From Streptomyces milbemycinicus (lineage in GTDB: Bacteria; Actinomycetota; Actinomycetes; Streptomycetales; Streptomycetaceae), in the NCBI RefSeq assembly GCF_002154605.1, contig NZ_MUNE01000002.1, positions 1 through 33,090 of the forward strand: a stretch of 33,090 nt of DNA. The letters are read 5' to 3'. The notes below the pieces were generated by a model. That model worked only from the letters and a program-made list of their open reading frames with translations. It had not been told where the DNA came from and searched no databases. Of this stretch, positions 30,376 through 33,090 are shown one piece after another. A program made the position numbers and the translations under genes. Position 1 is the stretch's first letter. Each line of letters starts with the position of its first letter.

Positions 30376-32093
30376 CGGGCGGGTTCCTCTTCTTGGGCGG
30401 GTGGCTCTTGGGCGGGTTCCGGTGGGGAGGGCTGCTTCGGGATGGCTTTCGTGAGGGAGGTCCCTGGTTCTGCGAGCGCGGCTTCCGTCAGCGGCATTCG
30501 GACCGTGAATTCCGCGCCGCCGTCCGGCGTCCGGGACACCTCCACCGTGCCGGAATTGCGCCGCACCGCCTGCTGTACGAGGGCGAGCCCCAGCCCCCGC
30601 CCCGCGGACTTGGTGCTCCAGCCGCGCCCGAAGGCCGCCTCGGCCGTCGCCGGGTCAAGACCGGCGCCCGTATCGCTTACGCGCAGCGTCAGCTCGTCGG
30701 CGACGGCGCGCGCGGTGACCGTCACGCGGGCGCTGCGGGCCGCGCCGCGGCCGGCGCCCTCGGCGGCGGCGTCCGTCGCGTTGTCGATGAGGTTGCCGAG
30801 GATGGTGACCAGGTCGCGGGCCGGGAGGCCGGGCGGCAGCAGCCCGTCGTCGATACGGGTGTCGGGGGCGAGGACGAGCTCCACGCCGCGCTCATTGGCC
30901 TGGGCGGCCTTGCCCAGCAGCAGGGCGGCCAGCACCGGTTCGGCGACGGCCCCCACCACCTGGTCGGTCAGCGCCTGCGCCAGCTCCAGTTCGGCGGTCG
31001 CGAAGTCGACCGCCTCCTCGGCCCGCCCCAGCTCGATGAGCGAGACGACGGTGTGCAGCCGGTTGGCGGCCTCGTGCGCTTGGGAGCGCAGGGCCTCGGC
31101 GAAGCCGCGTACGGAGTCCAACTCGCCCGACAGCGCCTGGAGTTCGGTGTGGTCGCGCAGTGTGACGACCGTGCCGCGCTGCTCTCCGCTGCTGACCGGG
31201 GAGGTGTTGACGACCAGGACCCGCTGGGCGGTCAGATGCAGCTCGTCCACCCGTGGCTCGGCGGCCAGCAGGGCGCCGGTCAGCGACGGGGGCAGGCCGA
31301 GGTCGGAGACGTAGCGGCCGACCGAGTTCACCGAGTTCTCGGACAGGCCGAGCAGTTCCCGGCCGGCGTCGTTGATCAGTGCGATCCGCCGCCGCCCGTC
31401 GAGCATCAGCAGCCCTTCGCGGACGGCGTGCAGCGCGGCCTGGTGGTAGTCGTGCATCCGGCTCAGCTCGCCGGCGTTCATACCGTGGGTATGGCGGCGC
31501 AGCCGGGCATTGATGACGTAGGTGCCGATGCCGCCGATCGCCAGCGCGGCGAACGCGACGACGAACAGCGCCAGCATCTGGCGGCGCACCTGCGCGCTGA
31601 TGGTGTCGACGGTGATGCCCGCGCTGACCAGCGCGGTGATCTTGCCCCCGGCCTGAGCGTCGCGCACCGGGGCCACCACGCGCACGGACGCGCCCAGGGT
31701 GCCGGTGTACGTCTCGTCGAAGATCCGGCCGTGCAGCGCGGGCCCGGTGTTGCCGAGGAACTCCTCCCCTATACGGGCCGGATCGGGATGGGTCCAGCGG
31801 ATGCCCCGCGTATTCATGATGGTGACGAAGGCGACACCGGTGTCATGGCGCACCTGCTCCGCGTACGGCTGGAGCCGGGCGGTGGGGTCGTCGGACCGTA
31901 CGGCCTCGGCGACCGCCGGCGAGTCGGCGACGGCGGTCGCGGCGGCGGTGGCCTGGCGGCGCGCGGACTCCTCTGCCTGGCTCCGGCCGGTGACGTACGA
32001 GAAGACCGCGCACCCGGCGACCACGACGGCGACCAGGACCACCTGCATGGCGAACAGCTGGCCTGCCAGACTCCGGGGACGGGGGACGCGCAT
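30372..32093 (-). CDS. CitA/DcuS-type sensor histidine kinase
   Basis: The product is 573 residues. Transmembrane helix 1 is at about 13-33 and helix 2 at about 172-195, enclosing an extracytoplasmic CitA-like sensor (QVRHDTGVAFVTIMNTRGIR, then HPDPARIGEEFLG) that usually binds citrate or C4-dicarboxylates. A cytoplasmic PAS region follows (REGLLMLDGRRRIALINDAG), then phospho-acceptor His340 (SQAHEAANRLHT). A HATPase domain has the N box NLIDNATDA and G boxes DTGAGLD and GRGLGLALV. The start was taken at ATG 32093; an ATG at 32111 is also in frame, and neither has a strong ribosome site. The C-terminus is Pro/Glu-rich. Confidence 0.92.
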   Translation of the reverse strand: MRVPRPRSLAGQLFAMQVVLVAVVVAGCAVFSYVTGRSQAEESARRQATAAATAVADSPAVAEAVRSDDPTARLQPYAEQVRHDTGVAFVTIMNTRGIRWTHPDPARIGEEFLGNTGPALHGRIFDETYTGTLGASVRVVAPVRDAQAGGKITALVSAGITVDTISAQVRRQMLALFVVAFAALAIGGIGTYVINARLRRHTHGMNAGELSRMHDYHQAALHAVREGLLMLDGRRRIALINDAGRELLGLSENSVNSVGRYVSDLGLPPSLTGALLAAEPRVDELHLTAQRVLVVNTSPVSSGEQRGTVVTLRDHTELQALSGELDSVRGFAEALRSQAHEAANRLHTVVSLIELGRAEEAVDFATAELELAQALTDQVVGAVAEPVLAALLLGKAAQANERGVELVLAPDTRIDDGLLPPGLPARDLVTILGNLIDNATDAAAEGAGRGAARSARVTVTARAVADELTLRVSDTGAGLDPATAEAAFGRGWSTKSAGRGLGLALVQQAVRRNSGTVEVSRTPDGGAEFTVRMPLTEAALAEPGTSLTKAIPKQPSPPEPAQEPPAQEEEPAR

Positions 32094-32116
32094 GCCACAC
32101 AGTGTGCACATGGCCG

Positions 32117-32130
32117 TTTCGTGAACGAAA
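32117..32130. promoter_or_regulatory. Candidate response-regulator site in the divergent promoter
   Basis: TTTCGTGAACGAAA has 6-bp perfect arms and a GA centre, in the 162-bp gap between the kinase and symporter genes. A related half-site (GAACGGAA) follows at 32132-32139. It is AT-rich for this genome and well placed for the adjacent CitB-type regulator. Confidence 0.45.
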
Positions 32131-32255
32131 TGAACGGAAGGGTGACCGCCATCACAGGCGGGGTGCATAGTCCTCGGGACCGTTCAGGGCGAAGTGCGAG
32201 CCGCACGACGCATCAGCCGGGACAGCTGGACGGCAGAGCAGAAGGGGGCAGCACC

Positions 32256-33090
32256 GTGGCTGCGCAGACCTCGCCGCCGGATTCCGTGGGTACGGATGCC
32301 GGGCGGCCGAAGAAGGACCGGATTCACCTCCTCTACATCGCGGTGATCGCCGCGGTCGGGCTCGGCATCCTGGTGGGCTTCGTCGCCCCCGACACCGCCG
32401 TGGAGCTCAAGCCGATCGGCACCGGCTTTGTGAGTCTCATCAAGATGATGATCTCGCCGATCATCTTCTGCACGATCGTGCTCGGCGTCGGCTCGGTGCG
32501 GAAGGCCGCGAAGGTCGGCGCGGTCGGCGGCCTGGCGCTCGGCTACTTCCTGGTGATGTCGACCGTCGCGCTCGCCATCGGCCTGGTCGTCGGCAACATC
32601 CTCGAGCCGGGCAGCAGCCTGCACCTGACCCATGCGGCGGCAGAGGCCGGGCAGGGCCAGGCGGCGGGCGCCCACGAGTCCACCACGGACTTCCTGCTCG
32701 GGATCATCCCGACCACGCTCGTCTCCGCCTTCACCGTGCAGGAGGTGCTGCAGACCCTGCTGATCGCGCTGCTGGTCGGCTTCGCGCTGCAGGCCATGGG
32801 CAAGAGCGGCGAACCGGTGCTGCGTGGGATCGGCCACATACAGCGGCTGGTGTTCCGCGTGCTGTCCATGATCATGTGGGTGGCCCCGGTGGGTGCCTTC
32901 GGCGCGATAGCCGGGGTGGTCGGCGAGACGGGCGTGGACGCGCTCAAGTCGCTCGCCGTCATCATGATCGGCTTCTACATCACCTGTGCGCTGTTCGTGT
33001 TCCTCGTGCTCGGCACGGTCCTGCGGCTGGTCGCGGGCCAGGTACTTCAGCAGCGCGAAGATGTACCACGCCCGCGACCAGCCGCAGGAC
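32256..33090 (+). CDS. dctA: Dicarboxylate:cation symporter (DctA/GltP family), partial
   Basis: The N-terminal 261 residues of a DAACS transporter are present. Helix 1 is LLYIAVIAAVGLGILVGFV, followed by FVSLIKMMISPIIFCTIVLG (the family's strongly conserved helix 2 entry), later LGIIPTTLVSAFTVQEVLQ and MWVAPVGAFGAIAG. It imports C4-dicarboxylates with cations. The start is GTG 32256, with GAAGGGGG 7 bases upstream. Family-like sequence stops at position 33038 (VLRLVAG); bases 33039-33090 are an inverted copy of the expected next stretch and the preceding 21 bases, so the last 17 codons are not real DctA. Regulation by the neighbouring two-component pair is likely. Confidence 0.88.
   Translation, partial: MAAQTSPPDSVGTDAGRPKKDRIHLLYIAVIAAVGLGILVGFVAPDTAVELKPIGTGFVSLIKMMISPIIFCTIVLGVGSVRKAAKVGAVGGLALGYFLVMSTVALAIGLVVGNILEPGSSLHLTHAAAEAGQGQAAGAHESTTDFLLGIIPTTLVSAFTVQEVLQTLLIALLVGFALQAMGKSGEPVLRGIGHIQRLVFRVLSMIMWVAPVGAFGAIAGVVGETGVDALKSLAVIMIGFYITCALFVFLVLGTVLRLVAGQVLQQREDVPRPRPAAG
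33018..33090. repeat. Fold-back inverted repeat at the window end
   Basis: Bases 33018-33038 and 33070-33090 are perfect reverse complements (21 bp). The 31 bases between them, reversed, encode NIFALLKYL-like DctA residues if one extra G is allowed. An artefact is the simplest explanation. Confidence 0.85.

Noticed and set aside
33018-33090. Terminal hairpin as a linear-chromosome telomere
   Set aside because: It lies inside dctA and is built from dctA's own sequence; nothing resembles Streptomyces telomere palindromes.

Overview
The window is high-GC actinobacterial DNA, almost certainly from a Streptomyces or a close relative. The evidence is strong third-position G/C, frequent GTG/TTG starts, start/stop overlaps, XRE/DUF397/ATPase gene sets, zinc-finger resolvases and a Streptomyces-type Gly104/Lys124 phosphofructokinase. 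No rRNA, tRNA or CRISPR array was seen.

Left core (1 to about 7300): a truncated phosphate acetyltransferase gene (pta, minus strand) diverges from pfkA. Two overlapping genes for related membrane-anchored proteins follow, then a two-domain tautomerase with a double operator, then an orphan MalG-type sugar ABC permease.

Middle, accessory (about 7300 to 26035): a mosaic of small regulator/enzyme pairs. It holds an FAD monooxygenase with a MarR regulator and two near-identical operators, a cupin, an NmrA-like reductase with LysR, an aldo/keto reductase with TetR, a PaaI thioesterase, TetR with a DUF1772-type protein, Lrp with GNAT, an LLM oxidoreductase with a deaminase, and an ATPase/XRE/DUF397 set. 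Among them lie an IS-type transposase, a phosphotransferase between candidate IS ends, a frameshifted Tn3-transposase tail, a possible IS5-type scrap, a zinc-finger serine recombinase, a probable Nudix remnant and an NTF2-like gene whose signal peptide appears beheaded by the IS.

Right core (26036 to 33090): the MalF permease and sugar-binding lipoprotein that the orphan MalG lacks, a secreted GH18 chitinase with a clear promoter and palindrome, a CitA/CitB-type two-component system, and a divergent DctA-like dicarboxylate symporter running off the end.

The central reading is that one sugar ABC operon (binding protein, MalF, MalG) has been split by about 18.7 kb of foreign DNA inserted exactly between malF and malG. 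Imperfect 16-bp direct repeats (14/16) sit at both junctions, and the island's last gene (DUF397) loses its normal end where malF begins. The last 52 bases of the window are a fold-back of dctA sequence and look like an assembly or cloning artefact.
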